DNA from: JAGPDB01 sp046331265
GTDB lineage: Bacteria > Actinomycetota > Acidimicrobiia > IMCC26256 > JAGPDB01
Assembly: GCA_046331265.1 (NCBI GenBank)
Contig: JAXLRE010000003.1
Location: 145,955-209,954 of the forward strand
DNA: 64,000 bases
Direction of reading: 5' to 3'
In this document: positions 44,834-52,800 of the stretch, in pieces
Numbering within the stretch: the stretch's first letter is position 1
How the letters are laid out: every line of letters begins with the position of its first letter
Translations under genes and position numbers: made by a program
Notes under the pieces: model-generated
Told to the model about the DNA's origin: nothing
Database searches by the model: none
The model's input: the letters and a program-made list of their open reading frames with translations, nothing else

Positions 44834-45934
44834 ATGCAAGTCGATGGAATTAAGTTTGTTTCTAGTGGCAAATGTTTATCTAGAAACGAGAATGGCGAGA
44901 TCTGTTTTGTTGACGGTCTAATTCCAGGCGAAAAAGCTACTGTAAATATCAAATACGTAAAATCAAAAATTAAATTTGCAGAAGTAGAAGCTTTGCAAAC
45001 ACAATCAGAAGATCGTGTTGAGCCTCCATGTCCATATGTGTCTAAAGGCTGTGGAGGTTGTGATTGGCAGCACATCAAAATTGATGAGCAATCAAAATAT
45101 AAAAGAGAAATATTTATAGATGCTCTAACTCGAATCACAAAGCTTGATCATGCAGAAGATTATGTTGATCAAATAGAGAAACTTGATGGTGAAAACTATC
45201 GCGTAAGAGTAAGAACTTTATTAGAAGATGGCAAATGGGGTTATCGTAAAAATTCAAGTCACGATTTTGTGCCCATTGATAAATGTTTAGTTCTAACAGA
45301 TTCGTGCCAAGAAAAAGTTTCAAATATTGCAAATGAGTATCTAGAAAAGAATTTGATTGAGCGAACGGTTACAGATGATATTGGTAAATTTTTGGGGAAC
45401 AAACTAGTTGTATCTGAAAATAGCTTTTTGCAAAGTCATAAAGACGCTCCAAATAAATTGGCCAATGTTCTTATCGAAAATATAAAAGATCTGGGAGAAA
45501 ATCTATTCTGCATAGATTTGTATTCGGGTATAGGTTTATTTTCTATCGCTTTAGCTAAATCGGGTCACAAGGTAATAGCTGTTGAAGGAAATCCGACTGC
45601 TGTTAAGGATGCAAAGAAAAATATAAAAGGCCTAGATGTTGAAGTTGTTCTATGCGATGTGAAAGAAATCGGATTAAAAGATAGCGAAACAAATGTGGAT
45701 GTTGTTGTAGTTGATCCTTCGCGCGAAGGTATTGGTAAAGATGCGATCGATTCTGTATTGTCATTTGGGGCAAAACGTATAGTCTTAATTAGTTGTGATC
45801 CTGCATCAGGTGCTCGAGACATCAAACTTTTAATTGAATCCGGGTATGAGTTGGATAGATGCATACCTATTGATATGTTTGGTCATACTCATCATTTAGA
45901 AGTAATTTCAATATTGAACCAAAAAATGGTTTGA
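44834..45934 (+). CDS. 23S rRNA/tRNA uracil-C5 methyltransferase (TrmA/RlmD family)
   Basis: 366 residues. An N-terminal TRAM-like beta domain is followed by Cys ligands (CPYVSKGCGGCDWQH) for a 4Fe-4S cluster, a SAM-binding DLYSGIGLFSIALA (about 233-246), DPSREGIG, and the catalytic Cys in LISCDPASGARDI, ending with a catalytic Glu in HHLEVISIL. It methylates a uracil C5 in RNA; the exact target cannot be assigned. It is somewhat shorter than the usual 400-450 residues. Confidence 0.9.
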   Translation: MQVDGIKFVSSGKCLSRNENGEICFVDGLIPGEKATVNIKYVKSKIKFAEVEALQTQSEDRVEPPCPYVSKGCGGCDWQHIKIDEQSKYKREIFIDALTRITKLDHAEDYVDQIEKLDGENYRVRVRTLLEDGKWGYRKNSSHDFVPIDKCLVLTDSCQEKVSNIANEYLEKNLIERTVTDDIGKFLGNKLVVSENSFLQSHKDAPNKLANVLIENIKDLGENLFCIDLYSGIGLFSIALAKSGHKVIAVEGNPTAVKDAKKNIKGLDVEVVLCDVKEIGLKDSETNVDVVVVDPSREGIGKDAIDSVLSFGAKRIVLISCDPASGARDIKLLIESGYELDRCIPIDMFGHTHHLEVISILNQKMV

Positions 45935-45953
45935 TTCAATTTAGAATGTCTAG

Positions 45954-47159
45954 ATGAGAAAAAATTTATCGCTGATATTAATAATCTTTTTAGCGTTTGC
46001 ATTAACCGCGTGTAATGGTTCCAAAGATGAAAAGAAAGTAATTAAAACTATTTCGAGTCCTGGCCTCTTACAGGCTCCAAAATCAGCGAATAGCTTTTAC
46101 AAACCACCCTCCAAACTTCCAAGCAATAAAGTCGGCCAAATCATTTGGAGTACACCTTTAACTAATACCCCTAAAAATGTGAGTGGATGGAAAGTCCTTT
46201 ATGTTATGGAAGGGGTCGAGGGTGATCCGGTTGCAGCTTCTGCATTGATATATGTTCCTAAAACTAAAGTTAAACATGACATTGTTTTATGGGCCCATTC
46301 AGTTACGGGAATGGCAGACAAATGTGCGCCATCTCGCGGAGAATTTCAAAATGATTTAATACCTTATTTCGATGAAATTATTTCTAAGGGACACATTTTG
46401 GTTGCGCCTGACTATGAAGGTTTAGGAACACCTGGTGTGCATCCATTCTTAGTAGGGGATAGTGAAGCCAAATCTTTATTAGACGCTGCACGTATGGCAT
46501 TGAACTTCAAGCCAGCAAATGCAAAAAATGAAATAGTGGTATATGGTCATTCTCAAGGTGGACAAGCTGCATTGTTTGCGGGACAGATTTTTAAGGATTA
46601 TGCACCAGAACTAAATGTTTCTGGTGTTGCAGCCATAGCCCCTGTTGGTGATTTAGATGTTGTGTTTAATAAAGCTCTAGAGGATAAATCATTATTTGGA
46701 TATTTGGTTATGGGTGCTGTCGCATTTGAAAATGTATATAGTGATGTGGATTTAACAAAAATATTTTCAGCAAAAGTTATTGAAGATAGTTCAGTTGTCA
46801 ATAAAGAATGTTCAGATATTGTTTTGGGAACTTATTCGAATCAAACTAATGATTCTGTGATAGCTTCTCCATCTTCATTAGAGCCTTGGCCACAATTGTT
46901 TAAAGACAACTCGCCAGGTTCGGAAAAAATACCCGTACCATCTCTTATAGTTCAGGGCGACAAAGATGAAACAGTTCCTTCTAGCGTTTCGAAAGATATA
47001 ACTGAGAACCTGTGTGCAAAAGGTAGTGAAGTTAAACGTATAACTTATGGTGGCCAGAATGCTTCACATGTAGGGGTCGTGTTTATAGGACAACAAGATG
47101 TCTTAAGTTTTATGGAAGATAGATTTAATAAGAGATACTTCGCAAGCGAATGTGGCTAA
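45954..47159 (+). CDS. Secreted lipase-like lipoprotein (alpha/beta hydrolase, LIP family)
   Basis: 401 residues. The lipoprotein signal peptide ends at LTAC (Cys 20). The alpha/beta hydrolase nucleophile elbow is YGHSQGGQAAL (about 198-208), the acid is probably in VQGDKDETVP and the histidine in NASHVGV. The overall pattern (VLWAHSVTGMADKCAPS, DYEGLGTPGVHPF) matches the secretory lipase (PF03583-type) family. It probably hydrolyses esters or lipids outside the cell. Its stop overlaps the convergent ppa gene by 4 bp. Confidence 0.85.
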   Translation: MRKNLSLILIIFLAFALTACNGSKDEKKVIKTISSPGLLQAPKSANSFYKPPSKLPSNKVGQIIWSTPLTNTPKNVSGWKVLYVMEGVEGDPVAASALIYVPKTKVKHDIVLWAHSVTGMADKCAPSRGEFQNDLIPYFDEIISKGHILVAPDYEGLGTPGVHPFLVGDSEAKSLLDAARMALNFKPANAKNEIVVYGHSQGGQAALFAGQIFKDYAPELNVSGVAAIAPVGDLDVVFNKALEDKSLFGYLVMGAVAFENVYSDVDLTKIFSAKVIEDSSVVNKECSDIVLGTYSNQTNDSVIASPSSLEPWPQLFKDNSPGSEKIPVPSLIVQGDKDETVPSSVSKDITENLCAKGSEVKRITYGGQNASHVGVVFIGQQDVLSFMEDRFNKRYFASECG

Positions 47160-47677
47160 TTTCTATTCTTATAGTTTTCTAAAGCTTGATGAATAGCTAA
47201 ACGTGCTTTTTCATTTCCGACCCAGTCGCCAATGATTGTATGCTTACCTGGTTCGAGTGCTTTGTATACTTCTAAGAAGTGGGCAATTTCATCAAGGATA
47301 TGATTGTCAACATCTTTAATGTCTGTCGTGTTTTCCCAACGAGGGTCAGAAGATGGAACACATAATAGTTTTTCGTCTCCACCAGCTTCGTCTGTCATTT
47401 CAATCATCCCAATAGCACGGGCTTTTATGTGGCAACCTGGAAATGTTGATTCTTCAAGTAGTACAAATGCGTCTATAGGGTCGCCGTCGTCAGAAAGAGT
47501 GTGGGGAACTGAACCGTATTCTGCCGGGTACTGTGTTGAGGTAAATAGATAACGATCTAAATATATGTCTCCAGTTTCGTGGTCGATTTCATATTTGTTT
47601 CTCGAGCCTTTAGGGATTTCAATTATGACTGTTATTTCACCATCATGTGTTTTTGTATCGTTACTGTTTTGAGACAT
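47156..47677 (-). CDS. ppa: Inorganic pyrophosphatase (family I)
   Basis: 173 residues. The active-site signature DGDPIDAFVL and the N-terminal IEIPKGSRNKYEID and YGSVPHTL identify a soluble type I PPase. It hydrolyses pyrophosphate to drive biosynthesis. Single gene, convergent with the lipase gene; its promoter region contains a possible opposite-strand short RNA. Confidence 0.96.
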   Translation of the reverse strand: MSQNSNDTKTHDGEITVIIEIPKGSRNKYEIDHETGDIYLDRYLFTSTQYPAEYGSVPHTLSDDGDPIDAFVLLEESTFPGCHIKARAIGMIEMTDEAGGDEKLLCVPSSDPRWENTTDIKDVDNHILDEIAHFLEVYKALEPGKHTIIGDWVGNEKARLAIHQALENYKNRN

Positions 47678-47769
47678 TTATATAGTTTACGTTCTGGATG
47701 TATTGATCGAAGAATGGTTCAAATGGCCTATAGATGTTTATGTGTAGGTCGACGATACTGTATATAACA

Positions 47770-47835
47770 TAAGTCTCGAGCGGTTACACGGGATTTCCAT
47801 CTAAGAAGGTCGGATCAAAAGATTCGGCCTTTTTT
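47770..47835 (+). ncRNA. Candidate short RNA divergent from ppa
   Basis: No ORF is present, but a convincing + strand terminator (47806-47835) must end some transcript. The only + strand DNA upstream is the antisense side of ppa or this interval. TATATA at 47761-47766 could be a -10, which would give an RNA of roughly 65 nt. The -35 is poor. Antisense read-through from the lipase gene is the alternative. Confidence 0.35.
47806..47835 (+). terminator. Rho-independent terminator, + strand specific
   Basis: AAGGTCGGATC, loop AAAA, GATTCGGCCTT, then a run of T through 47835. The 11-bp stem includes two G-U wobbles that pair only in + strand RNA (they would be A-C mismatches on the other strand), fixing its direction. 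Confidence 0.88.
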
Positions 47836-47841
47836 ATTTCC

Positions 47842-47893
47842 CCGTGTTGGGTCGAAAAACTATCGTTTTTCGATAGAAAATCCCACAAACACG
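47842..47893 (+). repeat. Interspersed hairpin repeat, copy 4
   Basis: 52 bp, identical to copies 2 and 5 over its length. It lies 6 bp after the terminator T-run and 11 bp beyond the 3' end of the PilT-like gene. Confidence 0.93.
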
Positions 47894-47904
47894 AAGTCTG
47901 AAGT

Positions 47905-49473
47905 TTAAATTCGTTGACCTTGACGAACCTTATTTAGATATTCTCTATATGAAGCAGGGTCTCGGGCCCAGTCACGTGCAACTTTATCTGAAATATCTCC
48001 GTTAACAACAGCACGAGCTAGAGACAAGTCGCGAGGTAACATTCCAAATTCTTCAATACCAGTTTGTAGTGCTGTTGGAATTTGGTGAGTGTTTCCTTCA
48101 CGAATGAAAGCTCTGATAGCTGAAGTTACGACCATTAATTCACAAATCACAACACGTCGAGAAGGATCTTCTGCATGAGGCAAAAGTGATTGACAAACAA
48201 TTCCTTCAAGAGTGTTTGCTAACTGCACACGAATTTGAGCTTGTTCATTTTTAGGGAATGCGTCGATAACACGATCGATAACACCCGGTGCATCAGTTGC
48301 GTGCAAAGTAGAAAAGACCAAGTGACCAGTTTCTGCCGCAGTTAATGCTGTAGAAATAGTTTCAAGGTCACGCATTTCACCAACAAGAATAACGTCAGGG
48401 TCTTGACGCAAAACTGAACGCATTGCCATAGCAAAACTTTTCGTGTCTTCACCGACTTCTCTTTGTTGAATCAAAGATTTAACAGAAGCATGTATATATT
48501 CAATTGGGTCTTCAATCGTAACAATGTGTTCGTCACGTTCATGATTGATTTTGTTGATCAATGCTGCGAGCGAAGTTGATTTACCAGAACCCGTAGGTCC
48601 ACAAACAAGAACGACACCTTGTCTTAGTGAAGCGAATTGTTTCATTGTTTCTGGAAGACCAAGAGTGTCTAGTGGTGGAATGGCATTTGGAATAATACGC
48701 AATGCAACAGCTAGAGAATCTCTTTGCAAGAAAACATTGGCACGAAAACGCCAGTTTCCATATGTACAAGCTAGGTCGAGGTCACCTGAGAAACCTTCGC
48801 GTAGCGGTTCTGGCCCAGCTAAATATTCGACGATTTCGTCCATATCAGCACTTGTAAGAACACTGAAACCATCAAGCGGAGCTAAGTGTCCACCAACACG
48901 AGTTAAAGGTTGAGTACCAACACTTAAGTGAATGTCTGAACCTTTTTGTTTTAATGCTTGTTCCAAAATATCTTCAACGAGACTTAGTCTTTGTTTGCGA
49001 GCAATGTCTGCTTGTTGCCAAAGTGACTGGAACGCTGTCTCGGTTGCAACTGCAACACGTATTGGCATACCTGCTTTACTTTGAACATGATCGATTTCAT
49101 TTGGTGTGGGAATTTTTGGCCATGCAATAATTAGAAAACCTTCATGGTAGCCAATTCCTATAACACCTGTGTCTTCGGGTATTGCGCGAACAGCAGCAGG
49201 GTCAAGCTCGTGATGAGGATTTTCAATTACAGGTATACCTGATGCTTTTGCATGTTCTAAAAGTATTGCGTCTGCAGAAGAAAATTCTGGTGGAGCTTGC
49301 ATTGGATCGTTGTGTAGATCATGCGCGAGTTCTTGCGCGCCAGTATGTGGTGCGCCTTGCAAAGGCGAATGAACATAATTTGATTGATCATTTGTCACGC
49401 CATCGTTAACAGAGTATCCATATTGCGGATTCTGTATGTTTGGATCGTGATTCTCTGGAGGGTTCATCGTCAT
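47905..49473 (-). CDS. pilT: PilT-type type IV pilus ATPase
   Basis: 522 residues, longer than the usual PilT (about 350) because of an about 165-residue N-terminal region: a Pro/Gln/Asn-rich segment and then a GspE-N-like domain. The C-terminal ATPase has KQKGSDIHLSVG, Walker A GPTGSGKSTSLAALI, Asp box IEDPIEYIH, Walker B VILVGEMRDLETI, and His box GHLVFSTLHATDAPG; CELMVVTSAIRAFIREG matches the AIRNLIRE-type PilT motif. It probably powers pilus retraction. Ribosome site AAGGAG precedes ATG 49473. It is downstream of the pilin but separated by a terminator and a repeat copy. Confidence 0.88.
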   Translation of the reverse strand: MTMNPPENHDPNIQNPQYGYSVNDGVTNDQSNYVHSPLQGAPHTGAQELAHDLHNDPMQAPPEFSSADAILLEHAKASGIPVIENPHHELDPAAVRAIPEDTGVIGIGYHEGFLIIAWPKIPTPNEIDHVQSKAGMPIRVAVATETAFQSLWQQADIARKQRLSLVEDILEQALKQKGSDIHLSVGTQPLTRVGGHLAPLDGFSVLTSADMDEIVEYLAGPEPLREGFSGDLDLACTYGNWRFRANVFLQRDSLAVALRIIPNAIPPLDTLGLPETMKQFASLRQGVVLVCGPTGSGKSTSLAALINKINHERDEHIVTIEDPIEYIHASVKSLIQQREVGEDTKSFAMAMRSVLRQDPDVILVGEMRDLETISTALTAAETGHLVFSTLHATDAPGVIDRVIDAFPKNEQAQIRVQLANTLEGIVCQSLLPHAEDPSRRVVICELMVVTSAIRAFIREGNTHQIPTALQTGIEEFGMLPRDLSLARAVVNGDISDKVARDWARDPASYREYLNKVRQGQRI

Positions 49474-49610
49474 GTCGACTCCTTGGACGGTTTAATGAGA
49501 GCTCTTTCATACCGTTCTTATTTATATTGTGTTCGTGCCCTTATATCGTCGGCAATTAGATCCAGCTAGAGCCTAAAATCGGAAAAATTACCCTGACCTC
49601 TATTTTCTAG

Positions 49611-49662
49611 CCGTGTTGGGTCGAAAAACTATCGTTTTTCGATAGAAAATCCCACAAACACG
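49611..49662 (+). repeat. Interspersed hairpin repeat, copy 5
   Basis: 52 bp, identical to copies 2 and 4. It lies between the pilin terminator and the upstream region of pilT, 25 bp from the terminator. Confidence 0.93.
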
Positions 49663-49686
49663 CTTTATGGAATCATAGAAATGGGC

Positions 49687-49717
49687 ACAAAAAAACGGCC
49701 GATCACTCGGCCGTTTA
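49687..49717 (-). terminator. Rho-independent terminator of the pilin gene
   Basis: Read on the minus strand: AAACGGCCGA, loop, TCGGCCGTTT and a run of seven T. It lies just downstream of the pilin stop at 49739 and separates pilin from pilT expression. Confidence 0.92.
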
Positions 49718-49738
49718 GTTCTATCTGATTGGATTAAA

Positions 49739-50278
49739 TTATTTGTTCCAACCAGTCTTTGTTGAAGTAGCTGTAGTGTTACCTGCTGCAGGAGTGCTAC
49801 ATGCAGCACCTGTTCCAACAACTTCTGAACCATATCCACTAGGTCCATTGCTGTCTAGCTTTGCATAGTAGCAAACACCATTGTCTGCACGTGTTGCAAG
49901 GTAAACGATACCTGCTCCAGGAACAAGAGTTACTTTGTTTGTGTTACCTGTACCTGTTTGGTTTGCACCAACCCAGTCAAGATCAGGGTCTTCAGTGTTC
50001 ATGTTTGCTGCAGTACCTGTAGCTGCGTCATAACCAATACCAGTAAAGTCTGTTTGACCTAAACCAGTTTGAGCTGACTTAACAGATGTAATTGCGTTAC
50101 GCAATGTTGTCTTAGCTGCAGATTTCTTACCTGAGTTAAGAGCTGACAATAGGGCAACGATACCGACTGCTGCCAATATCGCGATAATTAAGATCACCAC
50201 TAAAAGTTCGATAAGCGTGAAGCCTTCGTCCCCTTTGCGATGACGGCGGCGTAATGCCTCCTGTATTCTTTCTTTCAT
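49739..50278 (-). CDS. pilA: Type IV major pilin-like protein
   Basis: 179 residues. A basic leader of 19 residues ends in the prepilin site G-FTLIE (Gly19, Phe20, Glu at +5), followed by the hydrophobic polymerisation helix (LIELLVVILIIAILAAVGIV). The globular domain is Gly/Thr/Asn-rich with two Cys near the C-terminus (GVCYYAK, GAACST) that probably form the D-region disulfide. GGAGGT lies 8 nt before the ATG, the best ribosome site in the window. With a dedicated terminator and strong ribosome site it is likely highly expressed. PilB, PilC and PilD are not in the window. Confidence 0.93.
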   Translation of the reverse strand: MKERIQEALRRRHRKGDEGFTLIELLVVILIIAILAAVGIVALLSALNSGKKSAAKTTLRNAITSVKSAQTGLGQTDFTGIGYDAATGTAANMNTEDPDLDWVGANQTGTGNTNKVTLVPGAGIVYLATRADNGVCYYAKLDSNGPSGYGSEVVGTGAACSTPAAGNTTATSTKTGWNK

Positions 50279-50529
50279 TGTGGGACCTCCATCGGTCGTT
50301 ATCCCTCGTATGAAGCGGGGGGTGGTTACGGGTTATCCATCGACTTGGATCGGCCGTCGCTTTACTTTCGTGCCACTAATTGTGAAAAAAACTTGCTATA
50401 AGCCGCGTTATTCGCGAAAAGGTATATTGCAATATATCGGACATAGGTGCATTATATAGATATCGCCTAAAAGGTACATCCAAATAGGACGATAAACCGG
50501 AAAAGCCCTACCGGCAAAAGGAATGCCCC
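50279..50529. promoter_or_regulatory. Divergent control region between pilin and sigma-like gene
   Basis: 251 bp without a gene. It contains CGCG-TTATT-CGCG (50404-50416) and the perfect palindrome TATATTGCAATATA (50423-50436), candidates for operators. The pilin leader is about 100 nt and may be structured. AAAGGA precedes the sigma-like ATG. No known riboswitch could be matched convincingly. Confidence 0.4.
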
Positions 50530-51378
50530 ATGGAAAATTACCCTACAAAGAGTATGGTAGCTAGTCATCTCACGACATCCGCATGGATTTCGAAAGATAA
50601 CACAAAATTACTTTCACCTTACTTACCAGAGTTTCATGAATTGATTCTTGAACCTTTGATGCAACGCGCCCAAGTCGGTGCACCACAAGATCGCTTAGCC
50701 AATGATTTATATGCAGCTATACATCCTTGGCTAACAAGGTTCATTGCACGCAAGTCAAGATTTCTCCCAGCAACTGCTGACTTGGGTGAACTCGAAAGTC
50801 GCGTGCATGAAGCCGCATTATTAGCATGCCGTTCGCTTGACTGGAATCGAACAGAAACTTTTGCGCCACTATTACGAATGAGAATTGAAGGTGCAGCAAT
50901 TGAAGCAGCTCGACATGACGATTGGTTGAGTCGACGTCATAGGAAAATGTTGAATGCCTTTAAAGCAGAAGTTGATAGTGAAGAACAAAAAATTGGTCGC
51001 AATTTAAACGATCAAGAAAAAAGAGAAATTGCCAAAAAACTTTCACCAGAAGGTGCACGCATAAATTGGGAAAGCGATTTGCAACGTCAATTTGCGCCAA
51101 CAGGTTGGAGCGAAGCTTTCGATAACCAAATGAAAGATCCACATTCATCTCCTGAAGATGCATGTATGGAAAATGAATACCATGCAATAGTTCGTCAATG
51201 GTTAGATTCTTTACCTGAAGGCGTTGGTGAAGCAGCTTATGAGTGGGCATCAACACATGTTGATGGACACCGTGGTGCTCCTCGTCCAATAATGCGAAAG
51301 TTAAAGAAGTATTTACCGACTTTGATGGAAATGCTTGGTCCTCACATGAGTGAAGCCAGTTTGACCGTAGATATTTAA
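50530..51378 (+). CDS. Sigma-70-family-like protein (FliA/WhiG-type region 2/3)
   Basis: 282 residues. The segment from about 100 to 180 aligns by eye with sigma regions 2 and 3: ELESRVHEAALLACRSLDWN (compare LxxxVxxALxxALRxFDP), then FAPLLRMRIEGAAIEAARHD (compare FxTYAxxRIRGAMLDELR), DWLSRRHRKMLNAF, and IGRNLNDQEKREIAKKL (compare LGRxPTxxEIAxxLG). The first about 60 residues are extra, and the C-terminal region 4 is weak or diverged (EYHAIVRQWLDSLPEGV...). It is divergent from the pilin gene and close to the Tad operon, so a pilus-specific sigma factor or a sigma-derived regulator is a fair inference. It could also have lost core polymerase binding. Confidence 0.62.
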   Translation: MENYPTKSMVASHLTTSAWISKDNTKLLSPYLPEFHELILEPLMQRAQVGAPQDRLANDLYAAIHPWLTRFIARKSRFLPATADLGELESRVHEAALLACRSLDWNRTETFAPLLRMRIEGAAIEAARHDDWLSRRHRKMLNAFKAEVDSEEQKIGRNLNDQEKREIAKKLSPEGARINWESDLQRQFAPTGWSEAFDNQMKDPHSSPEDACMENEYHAIVRQWLDSLPEGVGEAAYEWASTHVDGHRGAPRPIMRKLKKYLPTLMEMLGPHMSEASLTVDI

Positions 51379-51387
51379 AATTACAAC

Positions 51388-51816
51388 TTAACCCTGAAAT
51401 GGTTTTGCACTCGCACGCGAAATAATTGTTTGGTCGTTCGATCCTGGCAACATTTTTAATAAAAAAAACGAAAAATTTGAGTGTATTTCAATGCTTACTT
51501 CATTTTGATCTGGATCTATATCGATATTTAGATATTCGATATTTATATTATTTATTTGTGCATTATTATTAATGCTTTCCTCAACAGTGAGTTTCGATTT
51601 GTTTTTATCTAAAACTACTTTTGAATACAGTTGTCTTTGACGTACATCAATTTCGCTTGCGCCAGCACGTGCAGATATGTCAGCTATTTGATTTAACTTT
51701 TGTCTTGCTTCAAAAGCACGAAACAAATCAATCGCGATTCCACAAATTAAAAAAAGAGTTAAACACAGGCCAAGTGCCCAAATTGTAAAAGTACCCTTAT
51801 CGTTAAAAGCAGTCAT
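51388..51816 (-). CDS. TadG/TadE-like pilus-associated protein
   Basis: 142 residues. The short N-terminus FNDKG precedes a hydrophobic helix (TIWALGLCLTLFLICGIAIDLF) and the TadG-like stretch ARQKLNQIADISARAGASEID. Gly8 could be a class III prepilin cleavage site, but Glu at +5 is absent. Last gene of the Tad operon; its ATG overlaps the preceding stop by one base (TAATG). It is probably a minor pilin-like or anchor protein of the Flp pilus. Confidence 0.75.
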   Translation of the reverse strand: MTAFNDKGTFTIWALGLCLTLFLICGIAIDLFRAFEARQKLNQIADISARAGASEIDVRQRQLYSKVVLDKNKSKLTVEESINNNAQINNINIEYLNIDIDPDQNEVSIEIHSNFSFFLLKMLPGSNDQTIISRASAKPFQG

Positions 51817-52247
51817 TATAAGCTCCTATATTTAGGCACGATACTTTCATGAGAAGAGGTAATCTGCCATGTTCGTTCAAAAGGTAAACCTGGAATGATT
51901 GGAGCTTCTACTTCAATAACCACCTTCGACGAGACATGTGCTCCTGAAGACAGGATATTGTTTTGGTATTCGCAGTTTGCTTCAATAACATTCGCACGAT
52001 TTAAAACACTGCTGTTTAAAAGCTCGCTAGCAGCGAGATTTTTTGCTTCGACATCATAATCTTGTCCGACTTCGGCTTTGTTTGCACAGTAATTAGATAT
52101 TTCGAACGCAATCGAGTTTGCTCTATCTTTTTGTTCAATTAAACGTGGGATTTGAAGTAACAATAATGCAGTCGGAACAATTAACAAACCCACACACAAA
52201 ACAAATTCGAGTGCAACATAACCTCTATCGTTAATTTTGTCTCTCAC
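51816..52247 (-). CDS. TadE-like pseudopilin
   Basis: 143 residues from GTG 52247. This start is chosen because GAGGAA precedes it and it overlaps the previous stop in GTGA, and because it places the pseudopilin motif NDRG-YVALE (Gly9, Glu at +5) at the N-terminus. A longer frame extending to 52364 would bury the motif. The hydrophobic helix is LEFVLCVGLLIVPTALLLLQI. The periplasmic-side domain has two Cys (NYCANK, EANCEY). It is a minor pseudopilin of the Tad system. Confidence 0.8.
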   Translation of the reverse strand: MRDKINDRGYVALEFVLCVGLLIVPTALLLLQIPRLIEQKDRANSIAFEISNYCANKAEVGQDYDVEAKNLAASELLNSSVLNRANVIEANCEYQNNILSSGAHVSSKVVIEVEAPIIPGLPFERTWQITSSHESIVPKYRSL

Positions 52248-52642
52248 GGTAGTTCCTCGAGTGAACGAGTGGACGTTTCTTCGAAAACAAAAGGTAACAT
52301 CGAACCTAATGGTTGAAGATTTCCATTTGTGGTGACACTTATTAAATCTGACTCGACATTGCATTCAAATTGAAAATTATCTATAACATTGGATGCCAAA
52401 GCATTTGAAATCTCTTCCTCTAACTTTTGCTGGCATACGTATTTAGAAGCATTAGGATCATTTGAAGACGTGAAATTAACAGCACCAGCCCGCGAAGCTT
52501 GTAATGAAGCTCCGCGTATTGTTGCGCGAACATAACTCGCAACAACAAAGCTTGTGCACCATGCGATAATTAGCATCGATAGAGCACTTGCCAACATATA
52601 AGAGACAGTTGTCATGCCTTCTTCGTTGAATTTATTTTGCAA
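52244..52642 (-). CDS. TadE/TadG-like pseudopilin, TTG start
   Basis: 132 residues. The start is TTG at 52642, placed directly after the TAA of the Flp pilin gene. The N-terminus QNKFNEEG-MTTVS repeats the Flp pilin processing segment FNEEGMTT, followed by a hydrophobic helix (YMLASALSMLIIAWCTSFVV) and a ~90-residue domain with two Cys. Glu at +5 is replaced by Ser. The identical NEEGMTT segment suggests origin by duplication from, or common processing with, the Flp pilin. Confidence 0.78.
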   Translation of the reverse strand: MQNKFNEEGMTTVSYMLASALSMLIIAWCTSFVVASYVRATIRGASLQASRAGAVNFTSSNDPNASKYVCQQKLEEEISNALASNVIDNFQFECNVESDLISVTTNGNLQPLGSMLPFVFEETSTRSLEELP

Positions 52643-52792
52643 TTAAATTCCTATTGAGGAACGTATATATTCCATTACATCAACACCAATTTGTTGAAGC
52701 AAAACCCAGATACCGACTAATGCTGCAATCGCTAATGCGGCATTTCCTAGAAGTTCCGCAGTTGTCATTCCTTCTTCGTTGAACTTTTCCAT
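52643..52792 (-). CDS. flp: Flp pilin (small)
   Basis: 49 residues, missed by simple length filters. It starts at ATG 52792 and ends with TAA at 52643-52645. The sequence opens MEKFNEEG-MTTAELLG: Gly8 is the cleavage site and Glu13 the +5 residue; then a hydrophobic helix AALAIAALVGIWVLLQQIG. The mature pilin is 41 residues, typical of Flp. It lies between tadC (9 bp upstream) and the pseudopilin gene (adjacent). Confidence 0.88.
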   Translation of the reverse strand: MEKFNEEGMTTAELLGNAALAIAALVGIWVLLQQIGVDVMEYIRSSIGI

Positions 52793-52800
52793 ATTGTTCC

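Noticed and set aside
47715..47750. GGTTCAAAT resembling a tRNA T-loop
   Set aside because: The flanking bases do not form a T-stem, and no acceptor or anticodon stem could be found.
47842..47893. The repeat as a simple transcription terminator
   Set aside because: The stems are AT-rich and short with weak T-runs, a real terminator lies beside copy 4 and another near copy 5, and copy 6 is in a divergent promoter region.
50440..50530. Cyclic-di-GMP (GEMM) riboswitch before the sigma-like or pilin gene
   Set aside because: GGACGATAAACC looks partly similar, but the second half of the aptamer (tetraloop-receptor and GGTAGC-type segment) is missing and spacing is wrong.
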